Source: Candidatus Promineofilum glycogenicum (GTDB lineage: Bacteria; Chloroflexota; Anaerolineae; Promineifilales; Promineifilaceae). Taken from it: a stretch of 64,000 nucleotides of DNA. This document shows positions 17,911 through 26,426 of the stretch, in pieces. The number at the start of each line of letters is the position of its first letter. The first letter of the stretch is position 1. The notes below the pieces were generated by a model that saw nothing but the letters and a program-made list of their open reading frames with translations, did not search any database and was not told the DNA's origin. The stretch spans positions 124,001-188,000 of the forward strand of contig JADJHJ010000010.1 of NCBI GenBank assembly GCA_016707605.1. The letters run 5' to 3'. A program made the translations under genes and the position numbers.

Positions 17911-19110
17911 ATGAACGACTCGCCGCCCGGCGGCCGGCCCCTGCGCCTGGCCTGGGTGTCGCCCATCACGCCCACCAAGCTCGACTCGGTGACGTGGCTC
18001 GACACCACGCGCGAACTGCGCCGCCTGGGCATGGATGTGACTCTGCTGGCGGCCGGCCAACCGGCCGGCCGCCACAGCTATCGCGGCATCGAAGTCGTCA
18101 ACATTCCCCGGCCGGAGATCTACTTCGTCAGCCGCCTGGTCTTCCACCTGCGCGTCCTGCTCTACCTGCTGCCGCGCCTGTCGCAGCTCGACTTCATCCT
18201 CTTCCACCCCATCTCGGCCATCTGGCTCTTTCCGCTGCGGCTGGCCGGCCGCCGCCGGCCGCGGCTGGTCATGGACTCGCGCGACCTGCTCGACTTCGGC
18301 ACGCGGACGCTCAAGGCCCGCCTGCGCAACGCCCTGGAGCGGCTGACCTACCGGCTGGCCACCCGCCTGGCCGACGGGCAGACGGCCATCACCCCCCGCC
18401 TGGCCCAACTGGTCGGCATCCCGCCGCGCCAACTGTGGGGCATCTGGCCCTCCGGCGTCAACCCGGAGGCGTTCGCCGCGGCCCGCGCCGGGCGGCCGCC
18501 GGAACGCGGCGCGCCGCTGCGCCTGGTCTACGCCGGCATCTTCCTGGAGCAGCGCCACCTGCTGCCGCTGGCCCGCGCCGTGCGCCGCGCCAACGACGAG
18601 GGGATGGCCTTCCGCCTGTCGCTCTACGGCGACGGCCCCTATCGTCCGGCGCTGGAGGCTTATGCCGCTCAGGCCGGCGACTGTGTGCGCGTCGAGCGCC
18701 CCATCCCCTACGACGCCATCCCGGCCATGCTGGCCGCGGCCGACATCGGCGTCACCTCCCTGCCCTCGCCCGACGACGTGAAGTACGAAGCCTCCAGCCC
18801 GCTGAAGCTGTTCGAGTACATGGCCGCCGGGCTGCCGGTGCTGGCCACCAGCAACCGCTGCCACACCGACGTCGTCGGGGCGGGGGGCTACGCCTTCTGG
18901 GCCGCCGCGCCCACCGAAGACGAGCTGCTGGCCGCGCTGCGCCAGGCCTGGGCGGCGCGCGACCGGCTGGGCGAGTTGGGCGACGAGGCTTACCGCGCCG
19001 TGGGCGACTGGACGTGGGCCGCCTCGGCGCGCAAGCTCTACCTGGCGCTGGCCGGCGGGCTGGGCCACCGCGCCCCGGCCGCCGCCCCTGTCGCCGCGCC
19101 GCGCCGCTAG
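17911..19110 (+). CDS. Glycosyltransferase family 4
   Basis: 399 residues. GT-B fold with N-terminal acceptor half (SPITPTKLDSVTWLDTTREL) and C-terminal donor half bearing the E-x7-E-type signature (EASSPLKLFEYMAAGLPVLA). It starts 8 bases after the acetyltransferase and ends the tight four-gene group. Cytoplasmic face of the membrane; donor unknown. Confidence 0.85.
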   Translation: MNDSPPGGRPLRLAWVSPITPTKLDSVTWLDTTRELRRLGMDVTLLAAGQPAGRHSYRGIEVVNIPRPEIYFVSRLVFHLRVLLYLLPRLSQLDFILFHPISAIWLFPLRLAGRRRPRLVMDSRDLLDFGTRTLKARLRNALERLTYRLATRLADGQTAITPRLAQLVGIPPRQLWGIWPSGVNPEAFAAARAGRPPERGAPLRLVYAGIFLEQRHLLPLARAVRRANDEGMAFRLSLYGDGPYRPALEAYAAQAGDCVRVERPIPYDAIPAMLAAADIGVTSLPSPDDVKYEASSPLKLFEYMAAGLPVLATSNRCHTDVVGAGGYAFWAAAPTEDELLAALRQAWAARDRLGELGDEAYRAVGDWTWAASARKLYLALAGGLGHRAPAAAPVAAPRR

Positions 19111-19334
19111 CGCCCCGCCGCGCCTTCTCTGCTGTAAGTTGGTTCTTAAGAATCCCCCCCTAAACTGATAAAGGATTCAGGAGCGTTCCCAGAGGTACAA
19201 CCCCTGCCCGCAATCGAATTCACCCGGCCGCCGATTGGCGCTGGCGCCACTAACGTGGTAAGCCATCTGTTCGGGGTGTGTTAGGTAAGACGTGTTGAGA
19301 AGCAGAAGCAGTTAGCGAAAATCGGAGGTTAGAA

Positions 19335-19658
19335 ATGTCACGTAAGGTTCGCAGTGTAATCGTCATCGAAGCGTTGGCCATCGCGCTCATCACCGGCATC
19401 CAGGCCGCCTACGCCGCGCCGCGGGGCTACATTGACCCCAGCACGGGCGGTATGCTCTTCCAGGTTTTGGCCGTTATTGTTACAATGGCCTCCGGCTTGG
19501 TCTTCCTTTTCTCCAACAAGATCAAGATGCTGTTCAACCGCCACGGCGGCAGCGCCGAGACGACGGCCGACGACAACATGCTCCTGACCCAGATGGACGA
19601 CGTCCCCGGCGCCGAAGAGGACGACGAGAACGAGAAGAAGGCCCCGGCCCTGAAGTAA
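19335..19658 (+). CDS. Small membrane protein with YIDPSTGGMLFQ motif
   Basis: 107 residues. A cleavable signal-like helix (IEALAIALITGIQAAYAA) is followed by YIDPSTGGMLFQVLAVIV, a second helix, a basic cytoplasmic boundary (NKIKMLFNRHGG) and an acidic tail (EEDDENEKK). Short proteins with YIDPGTGS-like motifs recur in bacterial polysaccharide loci but I know no defined function. It lies 56 bases before a phosphodiesterase-type protein and is preceded by a 224-base leader with AATCGGAGGTTAG ribosome site. Confidence 0.7.
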   Translation: MSRKVRSVIVIEALAIALITGIQAAYAAPRGYIDPSTGGMLFQVLAVIVTMASGLVFLFSNKIKMLFNRHGGSAETTADDNMLLTQMDDVPGAEEDDENEKKAPALK

Positions 19659-19714
19659 GGCCTGCTTTCTAAAAACCACTAGCCCGGCTCCGGCCGGCAA
19701 CCCGAGATCTAACG

Positions 19715-21556
19715 ATGCGCGTTTTGATGATTGGCCTCGACGCCTTTGACCCGACAACGTTCGAGCGTCTGAACAACGCCGGGCGGCTGCCGCACCTGAG
19801 CAAGTACGTGGCCAAGAACGGCTACCGGCGCTTCGCCGTGTCCAACCCGCCGCAGAGCGAGGTCTCCTGGACCAGCATCGCCACCGGCCTCAACCCCGGC
19901 GGCCACGGCATGTTCGACTTCGTTCACCGCAACCCGGCCAACTACGCCCTCAACGTATCGCTGTTGCCGACCAAGGACGGGCTGACCGGCACGCAGTTCG
20001 CCGAGCCGTACAACGCCAAGACGATCTTCGAGCAGACGGTTGACATGGGCCAACCGGCCACCGTGTTGTGGTGGCCGGCCATGTTCCCGGCGCGGCTCAA
20101 GTCGCCGGTGCGCAGCCTGCCCGGCCTGGGCACGCCCGACCTGCTCGGCCGCCTGGGCGTTGGCGTCTACTTCACCACCAAGCCCGACTACAGCCGCGGC
20201 CGTAAAATCCCTGTCGTTGCCCTCCAGAAGAACGGCAAAGCTTACTGCGGCCCACTGACCGGCCCCATGCGCAAGGGCAAGGATGGCCTGGAGCCGTCCA
20301 CGCTCGACGTGCGCATCGAGCCGACCTCGGCCAAGAGCGCCAAGGTATCGGTCGGCAAGCAGTCGTTCGACCTGCAAGTCGGCCAGTGGAGTCCCCTGTT
20401 CGAGTTGTCGTTCAAGGTCAACATGATCCTGTCCATCAAGGCTGTGACGCAAGTCATCCTGGTGGAGAACGGCGCCGAAGTCAGCCTCTACGTTTTCCCG
20501 TTGCAGATTCACCCCCTGGCCTCGCCCTGGCCCTACGGCACACCGCGCGACTTCGTCGGCCAGGTGTGGAAAGATTGCGGCCCCTTCCCGACCATCGGCT
20601 GGCCGCAAGACACCACCGCCCTCGAAGACGGCTGCATCAACGACGAGCAGTTCCTGGCCCTGTGCAAGAACGTCGACCGGCTGCGCGAGAACGTGCTCAT
20701 GCACCAGATCGACCGCTTCAACCAGGGCGTCCTGGCCTGCGTCTTCGACACCCTCGACCGCATCCAGCACATGTTCTTCCGCGACCGGATGGACATTATC
20801 GAGCAGTGGTACGAAGACCTGGACAAGCTGATCGGCCGCATCGAAGACCGGCTGCGCCAGCGCGATCTGCTCAACAAGACCAAGATCATCATCCTGTCCG
20901 ACCACGGCTTCTCCCAGTTCGACACCAAGGTTCACCTGAACCGCTGGCTGGTCGACAACGGCTACATGAACGCCCCCTCCGGCGGAGAGGGCAAGGGCAG
21001 CATGATGATGGCCAACTGGTCGCGCACCCAGGCCTACGCCATCGGCCTGAACAGCATCTACCTGAACCTGGCCGGGCGCGAGGGGCAGGGCAGCGTCTCG
21101 CCGGACGACAAAGAGGCCGTGGCCAACCGCCTGCGCGATCAACTGCTGCAATGGCGCGACGAGCGCGGCCGGCAGGTCGTCGGCCACGTCTGGCACCAGC
21201 ACGAAGCCTTCGACGGCCCGCTGGTCAGCTACGGCCCCGACCTCGTCGTCGGCTTCGCCCCCGGCTTCCGCGCCTCGGCCCAGACCGGCCTGGGCGAGTG
21301 GGAGCGGGTGGCCCTGGAACCCAACCGCGATCACTGGGGCGCCGACCACTGCATCGACCCCACCGCCGTGCCCGGCGTGCTCTTCACCAACGCCGCTGCT
21401 CTGGCCGACTTCCCCAACCCGTCCTACCGCGACATCCCGGCCCTGTCCATCGGCACGCAACCCGACGCCAGCAACTCAACGCCGCCGCCCACGTCCAGCG
21501 GAACGGAAGACGAAGCCGCCGTCGAAGAGAGATTAAGAAGTCTTGGCTACCTCTAA
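19715..21556 (+). CDS. Alkaline-phosphatase-superfamily protein, type I phosphodiesterase-like
   Basis: 613 residues. Metal-binding start MRVLMIGLDAFDPTTFERL, nucleophile region SEVSWTSIATGLNPGGHGMFDF, and the paired late metal sites ILSDHGFSQFD and DHWGADHCIDP mark the nucleotide-pyrophosphatase/phosphodiesterase branch. The C-terminal ...EEDEAAVEERLRSLGYL matches the RxLGY end common in this group. No signal peptide is evident, so location is uncertain. It follows the small YIDP protein and probably works with it on the surface polymer or a lipid carrier; substrate unknown. Confidence 0.85.
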   Translation: MRVLMIGLDAFDPTTFERLNNAGRLPHLSKYVAKNGYRRFAVSNPPQSEVSWTSIATGLNPGGHGMFDFVHRNPANYALNVSLLPTKDGLTGTQFAEPYNAKTIFEQTVDMGQPATVLWWPAMFPARLKSPVRSLPGLGTPDLLGRLGVGVYFTTKPDYSRGRKIPVVALQKNGKAYCGPLTGPMRKGKDGLEPSTLDVRIEPTSAKSAKVSVGKQSFDLQVGQWSPLFELSFKVNMILSIKAVTQVILVENGAEVSLYVFPLQIHPLASPWPYGTPRDFVGQVWKDCGPFPTIGWPQDTTALEDGCINDEQFLALCKNVDRLRENVLMHQIDRFNQGVLACVFDTLDRIQHMFFRDRMDIIEQWYEDLDKLIGRIEDRLRQRDLLNKTKIIILSDHGFSQFDTKVHLNRWLVDNGYMNAPSGGEGKGSMMMANWSRTQAYAIGLNSIYLNLAGREGQGSVSPDDKEAVANRLRDQLLQWRDERGRQVVGHVWHQHEAFDGPLVSYGPDLVVGFAPGFRASAQTGLGEWERVALEPNRDHWGADHCIDPTAVPGVLFTNAAALADFPNPSYRDIPALSIGTQPDASNSTPPPTSSGTEDEAAVEERLRSLGYL

Positions 21557-21599
21557 CCGGCGAACCGGCCCGGAGCGAACTGCTCGCCATCCGGCCGCC

Positions 21600-22061
21600 A
21601 GCCGACCTCCATCCACATCTGGGCCTTGTTTCGCATCGTAGCCGGCATTCCCCAATGGCTGCTGCGACTCACCCCCTGGCAACTCATTGGCGTCGTCAGC
21701 TACTCGCTGATGCTGACGCTGATCGAGACCCTGCTGGTCTTTCTGTTCGTCCTGGTGGTGATCGCTCTGGTGGCGCGGCGACGGCTGCCCGCCAACCTGG
21801 TTCCGGCCGTCACCGTCTTCGCCGGTCTGACAACGGCGTTCATGGTCGCCCTCCTGTTGATCTCGTTGCGGGACCGGCACTCCTGATCCTGGCCCTGGTC
21901 TGTCGTGCCGTCTGGTGGGCTGCCCTTGTGCTGTCGGCGCAGCCAAAGGCTGGCCGGATGCTGACTGGCTGGTCGACCGGCTCATGCCCCTGGCCCTGCT
22001 GTACATCTTCTTTGACGTGCTAGCTACGGTCATCGTCATTGTTCGCAACCTCTTCGCCTGA
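21600..22061 (+). pseudogene. Membrane protein of three to four helices, frameshifted
   Basis: Hydrophobic helices are readable (PWQLIGVVSYSLMLTLIETL, FVLVVIALVARR, VTVFAGLTTAFMVALLL in one frame; LMPLALLYIFFDVLATVIVIV in another, ending at TGA 22059-22061). At least one indel lies near 21880-21960, and the true start is unclear (TTG 21626 is the only start in frame). It sits between the phosphodiesterase-like and sulfatase-like genes. No family recognised. The frameshifts are part of a noisy patch. Confidence 0.5.
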
Positions 22062-22081
22062 GCGATCTCTGGAGCTTTCCT

Positions 22082-23504
22082 GTGGCCAACCTGACTAGAC
22101 GCGAATTTCTGTTGTCGCTGGCCGCTTGCCGGCCCTGGGGCTGCGCCCTGCTCTGCGCTGAGCCCGGTTCGGCCAGGCGCGCCAGGGCGATCCCGGCCAG
22201 CCCAACTTCATCATCATGGTGTTCGACACCTTCTCGGCCCGCCATCTGCCGCTGCGCGGCTACCCGCGTGACACGACGCCCAACATCTCGCGGCTGGCCG
22301 AGCGGGCGACGGTGTTCCACAACCACTACGCCGGCGGCAACTACACCTCGCCGGGCACGGCCTCGCTGTTGACCGGCCTCTACCCCTGGTCGCACCGCAG
22401 CCTCCACATGTATGGCCACGCCCTCGAATCGGTCGCGCCGGCAACCTGTTCGGCCTGCTGCCCGACGCCTATCACAAGGTGGCCTACACCCACAACCGCT
22501 GGCCTCGGCCCTGCTCACCAGTTCCGGCCCGGCATCGACGAACTGACGCCCGCCGCGATCAGCCCTGGCCGACGGCCTGTGGAGCGACGTCCTCTTCCCC
22601 AACGACTACCCCATCTCCATCCATGCCGAACGGCTGCTGCAAGGCGTCAGCCTCACCAGCCCGCCCTTCATGGCCGCCATCAACCGCCTACGACTGGCTG
22701 GCCGAGCAGACGGCCGCCGCCGCCAACCCGTTCGCGTACTACGTTCATCTCCTGCCGCCGCATGGCCCCTATAAGACGCGCCATGAGTTCATCGACATCT
22801 TCGATGACGGCTGGACGCCGCCGACCAAGGAACTCAGCCTGTGGAGCGAAGGCGTTCCCCAGGAGCGACTGAACTACCAGCGCCGCACGTATGACGAGTT
22901 CATCGCCTACGTTGACGCCGAGTTCGCCCGCCTCTTCGACATGTTGGAGAGCAACGGCACGCTCGACAACACCTATCTGATCCTCACCTCCGATCACGGC
23001 GAGCTATTCGAGCGTGGCATTGCCGGCCACTCCACCAACAGCCTGAACGATCCCATTCTGAACATCCCGTTGTTCATCTGGAAGCCGGGCCAGACCCAGC
23101 GCGTCGATGTCTTCGAGCGCACCAGCGCCGTCGACATCGTGCCCACGCTGCTGCACCTGGCCGGCCAGCCCGCCCGGCCCTGCCGAGGGGCGTCCTGCCC
23201 ACCTTGGGCGGCGACGCCGCCGCCGCCGACCGCGCCGTCTTCGCCGTCGAGGCCAAGACCAACTCAAGTTTGCCCCGTTGAGCCGGGCCACCTGGCCTTC
23301 TACCAGGGGCCTTACAAGCTCATCAGCTACCGGGGTTACGAGCAGTTGCCCTCGGCCGAGGCCCTCTACCAACTCTTCAACCTCGACAACGACCCCGAGG
23401 AGATGGAAGACCTCTACACCATCGAGCGCGGCGTGGCCGACACGATGACCGCCCAACTTCAACAGCGACTGGAAGAAGCCAACCAACCCTTCCAGCGTTC
23501 ATAA
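22082..23504 (+). pseudogene. Sulfatase-fold (alkaline-phosphatase superfamily) protein with several frameshifts
   Basis: Reading across three frames gives a complete sulfatase-like protein: a Tat-like leader (LTRREFLLSLAA), PNFIIMVFDTFSARHLPLRGY, YTSPGTASLLTGLYPWSHRS, TYLILTSDHGELFERG and an end with LFNLDNDPEEMEDLY. At least five indels fall between 22120 and 23280. The nucleophile position is Thr in TSPGT, not Cys/Ser-x-Pro-x-Arg, so it is unlikely to be a formylglycine sulfatase; phosphotransferase or phosphodiesterase activity is more likely. GTG 22082 is the likely start with GGAG upstream. The indels may be sequence errors since the protein is otherwise well conserved. Confidence 0.7.
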
Positions 23505-23516
23505 CCATCCACCTTC

Positions 23517-23565
23517 GCCGGCGCTGCCCGCGGGCGCCGGCTCTAGCCCCCTGCTCTGTCAGGGG
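23517..23565 (+). terminator. Double hairpin between the sulfatase-like gene and the DegT gene
   Basis: GCCGGCGC (23517-23524) pairs with GCGCCGGC (23534-23541), and CCCCTG (23548-23553) pairs with CAGGGG (23560-23565). The second hairpin includes the AGGGG that likely serves as ribosome site for ATG 23578, so it may modulate translation. Confidence 0.5.
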
Positions 23566-23577
23566 AAAGATGTCACC

Positions 23578-24723
23578 ATGAACATTCCATTCGTAGACCT
23601 GCAAACCCAGTATCAATCCCTGAAGCCGGAGTTGGATGCGGCCGTGTTGGCCGTCATGCAGCGCGGCGATTTCGTCCTTGGCGGCGCGGTGGCCGAGTTT
23701 GAGCGCGTCTTCGCCGACTATTGCGGCGCTAAGTACGCCGTCGGCGTCGACTCCGGCTACTCCGCCCTGGAGTTGATCGTCCGCGCCTATGGCATCGGCC
23801 CCGGCGACGAGGTCATCACCGCCGCCAACACCTTCATCGCCACCACCCTGGCCATCTCCAACACCGGCGCAACGCCCGTGCTGGTCGACATCGACCCGGA
23901 GACCTACAACATCGATCCGGCCAAGATCGCCGCGGCCATCACCCCGCGCACCAAGGCGATCATGCCCGTCCATCTCTATGGCCAGCCCGTTGACATGGAC
24001 CCCATCCTGGCCATCGCCCGCAAGCACGGCCTGCGCGTCTTCGAGGACGCGGCCCAGGGCGCGGGCGCGCGCTACAAGGGGCGCATGGTCGGCAGTCTGG
24101 GCGACGCCGCCGGCTTCAGCTTCTACCCCGGCAAGAACCTGGGCGCTTATGGCGACGGCGGCGCGGTCGTCACCAACGACGCCGCCATTGCCGAGAAGGT
24201 GCGCCTGCTGCGCAACATCGGCCAGAAGGTGAAGTACTACCACGAGGTCAAGGGCTTTAACCACCGCCTGGATACGATGCAGGCCGCCGTGTTGCTGGTC
24301 AAACTGCCCCACCTGGACGGCTGGAATGCCGAGCGCCGCCGCGCCGCCGCCGCCTACGCCGACCTGTTGGCCGGCCTGCCGCTGGTCACGCCGACCACGG
24401 CCGGCTACGCCGAGCACATCTTCCACCTCTACGTCGTCCGCGTCCACAACCGCGAGGCGCTGATGGAGCATCTGAAGGAGCGCGGCATCGCCAGCGGCCT
24501 CCACTACCCGATTCCGATCCACCTGCAACCGGCCTATAGCGAACTGGGCTACAAGCAGGGCGACTTCCCCATCACCGAGGCCTACGCCGAGACCATCCTG
24601 TCGCTGCCCATCTTCCCCGAACTGGACGACGACAAGGTGGCCTACGTCGCCGGCGCCATCCATGACTACTTCGCGGCCCAGCCCGAAGCTAAGAGATTGG
24701 CCCAGGCTGTCGCCGCCGACTAG
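23578..24723 (+). CDS. DegT/DnrJ/EryC1/StrS aminotransferase (WlbC/WbpE-like)
   Basis: 381 residues. N-terminal IPFVDLQTQYQSLKPELD and the Schiff-base Lys186 in FYPGKNLGAYGDGGAV are diagnostic for sugar aminotransferases; FEDAAQGAGARYKG binds PLP. It would transfer an amino group from glutamate to a 3-keto UDP-sugar, the middle step between the oxidoreductase and acetyltransferase encoded at 16.2-17.9 kb. The separation of this gene from its partners is unusual. Start is clear, with AGGGGAAAG upstream. Confidence 0.92.
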   Translation: MNIPFVDLQTQYQSLKPELDAAVLAVMQRGDFVLGGAVAEFERVFADYCGAKYAVGVDSGYSALELIVRAYGIGPGDEVITAANTFIATTLAISNTGATPVLVDIDPETYNIDPAKIAAAITPRTKAIMPVHLYGQPVDMDPILAIARKHGLRVFEDAAQGAGARYKGRMVGSLGDAAGFSFYPGKNLGAYGDGGAVVTNDAAIAEKVRLLRNIGQKVKYYHEVKGFNHRLDTMQAAVLLVKLPHLDGWNAERRRAAAAYADLLAGLPLVTPTTAGYAEHIFHLYVVRVHNREALMEHLKERGIASGLHYPIPIHLQPAYSELGYKQGDFPITEAYAETILSLPIFPELDDDKVAYVAGAIHDYFAAQPEAKRLAQAVAAD

Positions 24724-24740
24724 GCGCTATGCTAGAGTCA

Positions 24741-24773
24741 TAAGGGCGGACGGTCCGGCGCTGTCCGCCCTTA
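24741..24773 (+). terminator. Hairpin terminator after the aminotransferase gene
   Basis: TAAGGGCGGAC (24741-24751) pairs perfectly with GTCCGCCCTTA (24763-24773). No U-run follows. Confidence 0.65.
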
Positions 24774-24796
24774 GACTATCGAAGAGCGAAGACCTC

Positions 24797-26291
24797 ATGG
24801 CGGAAATAAATCACCCCTACCAGAATCAACGCGCCCTGCCACCGGACGAGAAGCGACCCGCTGCCCCGGCGTTGCTGCGGCAGTGGTGGTTCCGTCTGAT
24901 CGCCCTGCTCTTCGTCACCGAGTTCATTGTGCCCTTTATCCTGTGGCAGGCGGGACTGCCCCGCACCCTGGACGTGTTCCGGGAGGCGGCTCGCCGGCAT
25001 CATCTTCGCCTGACCCTCCCCTACATGCTGTTGCGGGATAAAATTCCGGCCGCGGTTCTGGTTATTCTGGCCATCTCGCTCATCTGGGGCGTCGTCTCCA
25101 TCTTCGACGGCCAGGCCCCCATCGTGACCTTCTGGGGCTGGTGGCGGCTGTTCAAGTACCCGCTGCTGGCGGTTTTCGCCTTCCTGATCCCCCGCTGGCC
25201 CGACAACTTCGCCCGCTGGCTGGTCAAGTTTTTCGTTCTTCTGCTCGCCTTCCAGGTCGGCGTCCAGCTGGTGCAGTGGGCCGCTGGCCAGACGCCGGGC
25301 GACAGCCTGGCCGGCACGTTCGGCAACAAGGGTGTCGGCCCCTACACGGTGTTCATCTTCTTCACTGTCTGCGTTGGCCTGGGCCACTGGCTGGCCACGG
25401 GTGAGTGGAAGTTGCTGGCCATTGTCCTGGTGTTGGGCCTGGTCGGAACGATGTTGAGCGTGACCAAGTTCTACCTGCTCGCCGCCGGCGTCATGGGCAT
25501 CGTAGCGCTGGTCATCCACATGGTGCGGGGCGGCCGCTTCCGAACGCTGCTCATCTACGTCATCCTGGCCGGCCTGGCCGCCGCCTCCTTCGTCCCCATC
25601 TACAACAACTTCATCGCCACCACGCGCGGCCTGAAACCGTTGCAAGAGTATCTGACGGCCGAATCGATCAACAACTACCTCTTCAAAGGTGACGACACGA
25701 CCGAGTCCGGCTCGCTCAAGCTCGGCCGCGGCTACTCCGTCCTCTACGCCTGGCAGCAGATCCAGCGCGACTACACCACCTTTCTCTTCGGCTACGGCAT
25801 CGGCGGCCGCACGTCCAGCGCCGCCCTGGGCCTGGCCGGGCCGACGCTGGAGGAAAGCCTCTACGGTCGGCGGCGGCACCGGCCTGGGTGTCTGGATTCA
25901 GGAGTATGGCCTCCTCGGCAGCCTCCTGTTCCTGGGCATCAACTTCTGGATCATCATCAAGCTGTGGCGCCACGCCCGCCGCACAGACGACCGCTTCCAG
26001 GCCACCCTGGCCTATGGCTTGATCCTGTTTACCCTGCTCTGGCCCATGTGGCTGTGGTACAAGAAGCCCTGGATTTCCGGCGGCATGATGATGCTCTACT
26101 GGCTATCGCTGGGCTACCTCTTCCAGCAGATCTACCCGCCCGCCGTCGCGCTGCGGCGGCCCGCCGCCAGGTCGCTCACTCCGGCGCCTCGCGCCCGCCT
26201 CGGTCGCCTAACGCCCTCCCGCCGCCAGACGGGCCGGCATAGACTCTGCCGGCGTTTCCTTCTCGCCCCCTGGCCTCCCTTCTTCAGGTAG
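24797..26291 (+). CDS. Polytopic O-antigen ligase/polymerase-like membrane protein (one frameshift)
   Basis: About 497 residues if a single extra base near 25860-25870 is removed (1495 bases = 3 x 498 + 1). Many hydrophobic helices, a Trp-rich N-terminal part and a large loop (~residues 270-370) with GYGIGGRTSSAALGL then VGGGTGLGVWIQEYGLLGS fit Wzy/WaaL-type proteins, which polymerise or ligate lipid-linked glycan at the outer face of the membrane. Downstream of the shift, FLGINFWIIIKLW, LAYGLILFTLLWPMWL and LYWLSLGYLF complete the membrane part. The C-terminal ~45 residues are Arg-rich and may be out of frame; a hairpin at 26233 suggests the true end lies earlier. Confidence 0.75.
26233..26253 (+). 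terminator. Hairpin terminator of the ligase-like gene
   Basis: GCCGGCA (26233-26239) pairs with TGCCGGC (26247-26253), followed by a pyrimidine-rich GTTTCCTTCTC. Confidence 0.6.
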
Positions 26292-26300
26292 TTCGTAAGT
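26292..26300 (+). promoter_or_regulatory. Leader element TTCGTAAGT, copy 3
   Basis: 127-135 bases before the next gene. An AGGCTAG...CTAGCCT hairpin follows at about 26307-26346. Confidence 0.35.
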
Positions 26301-26426
26301 CAGCCAGGCTAGCATGCCGAGTAGAGGTCTGGTCCGTCTAGCCTCGCAAGCGAAGCCGGAGCAGGGCTTAGGCGTTCGCGCGTGGCCGCGCCCTCCCTCT
26401 CTTAAGTACTAGCGGAGGTTAGCCGA

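Noticed and set aside
22082..23504. Formylglycine-dependent sulfatase annotation for the AP-superfamily genes
   Set aside because: Neither this gene nor the one at 26427 has the C/S-x-P-x-R motif; Thr occupies the nucleophile position.
26292..26426. Possible c-di-GMP riboswitch in the leaders carrying TTCGTAAGT
   Set aside because: The GEMM core sequences (GGGCAAACC-like and GACGCAAAGCC) and their tetraloop receptor arrangement could not be found in any of the leaders.
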